Positions 12,054 through 12,413 of a stretch of DNA of 12,413 nt are shown here, in pieces. The DNA is from Ornithoclostridium sp949298505 (lineage in GTDB: Bacteria; Bacillota; Clostridia; Christensenellales; UBA3700). The position numbers were made by a program, and so were the translations under genes. The notes below the pieces were generated by a model. The model was given only the letters and a program-made list of their open reading frames with translations, searched no databases and was not told the origin of the DNA. The DNA lies in assembly GCA_949298505.1 (NCBI GenBank), contig CASFWW010000043.1, forward strand, positions 1 through 12,413, in the 5' to 3' direction. Numbering within the stretch: position 1 is the stretch's first letter; each line of letters starts with the position of its first letter.

Positions 12054-12413
12054 TGTCTCAGGAGAAAAAACAGGCGATATTACGAAATACGGCGATTTTG
12101 TGCATATTGTTCGTCGTTACCGCCGTCACGGTGATATTCGGAATGATGCTCACGCTCAAACGTGTCAACGTGTTCGGCGAGTACGTAATGATATGCGCGC
12201 TTACGGTCGCTGTATTTCTTCTTTTCGCGGTATTTTACGTATATCTGAATTACAGTTCCAATTCAAAGGCGCTTGAGAGCATGAGCAACGCCAAGCTTCT
12301 CGCGGTGGCGTATACCGGCATCGTGATCGGCATACTTCTTTCTTGCGCGACGGGGTCTTACCTCAGCTGGTACGCGCTTCCGCTGGCGTTCGTTTCGCTG
12401 ATCGTAGGCATCC
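12053..12413 (+). CDS. Start of a PgpH/YqfF-like membrane protein without the extracellular domain (runs off the window)
   Basis: The ATG shares a base with the phoH stop (TAATG), and GAGGAG lies about 8 bases upstream, so translation is probably coupled. The 120 visible residues have a short polar start (MSQEKKQAILRN) and hydrophobic segments at about 13-33, 43-66, 79-98 and 102-120. The sequence YVYLNYSSNSKALESMSNAKLLAV between the second and third spans resembles the opening of the 7TM part of PgpH, the HD-domain phosphodiesterase of cyclic di-AMP. The position right after phoH is where yqfF/pgpH is found in Bacillus and relatives. PgpH normally has some 250 extracellular residues (7TMR-HDED) between its first two spans; here only about 9 residues separate them. 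The catalytic HD domain would be beyond the window, so the identification is provisional. Confidence 0.55.
   Translation, partial: MSQEKKQAILRNTAILCILFVVTAVTVIFGMMLTLKRVNVFGEYVMICALTVAVFLLFAVFYVYLNYSSNSKALESMSNAKLLAVAYTGIVIGILLSCATGSYLSWYALPLAFVSLIVGI

Overview
The window looks like a chromosomal segment of a Gram-positive, spore-forming-lineage bacterium of the Bacillota, most likely an uncultured gut-type member of the Clostridia. The basis is the gene order yqfC-yqfD-phoH-(yqfF/pgpH-like), which is the Bacillus/Clostridium sporulation and RNA-maintenance cluster; strong GAGG-type ribosome binding sites; sigma-A-like promoters; and compact hairpin-plus-T-run terminators. Species-level placement cannot be made from the sequence alone.

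Layout. Positions 2-256 hold the 3' end of a GNAT acetyltransferase gene. It converges on a minus-strand gene (351-1589) for a membrane-embedded M28-type zinc peptidase. From 1759 to about 4070 there are four small, separately transcribed plus-strand units: a 105-residue single-span membrane protein, then three short lipoproteins (2185-2598, 2958-3344, 3619-3987). The lipoproteins are diverged paralogues, and each has its own promoter and terminator. Next comes a 937-base region without a convincing gene (3988-4924). It holds a three-copy 113-114 bp tandem repeat with an alternating sub-structure and a duplicated 21-mer whose 16-base core reads like the conserved GGGTGAGTAAC segment of 16S rRNA. 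It ends in a strong promoter with overlapping inverted repeats.

That promoter drives what appears to be one operon: a PfoR-like PTS EIIC_2 membrane protein (4925-6187), an M3-family oligoendopeptidase F (6209-7993) and the replicative helicase DnaB (8008-9576). It is closed by a near-perfect terminator. The next operon starts with yqfC (9674) and yqfD (overlapping by 4 bases) behind a sequence resembling a sigma-E promoter, followed by phoH and the start of a pgpH/yqfF-like gene that leaves the window.

The points most worth a second look are: phoH seems to start at ATT, directly after a strong ribosome binding site where TAATG would be expected; a vegetative-type promoter inside the AT-rich 3' end of yqfD could uncouple phoH from sporulation control; the PgpH-like protein seems to lack the extracellular HDED domain; the lipoprotein family; and the two repeats in the long intergenic region. 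No CRISPR array, insertion sequence, tRNA or intact rRNA gene is visible.
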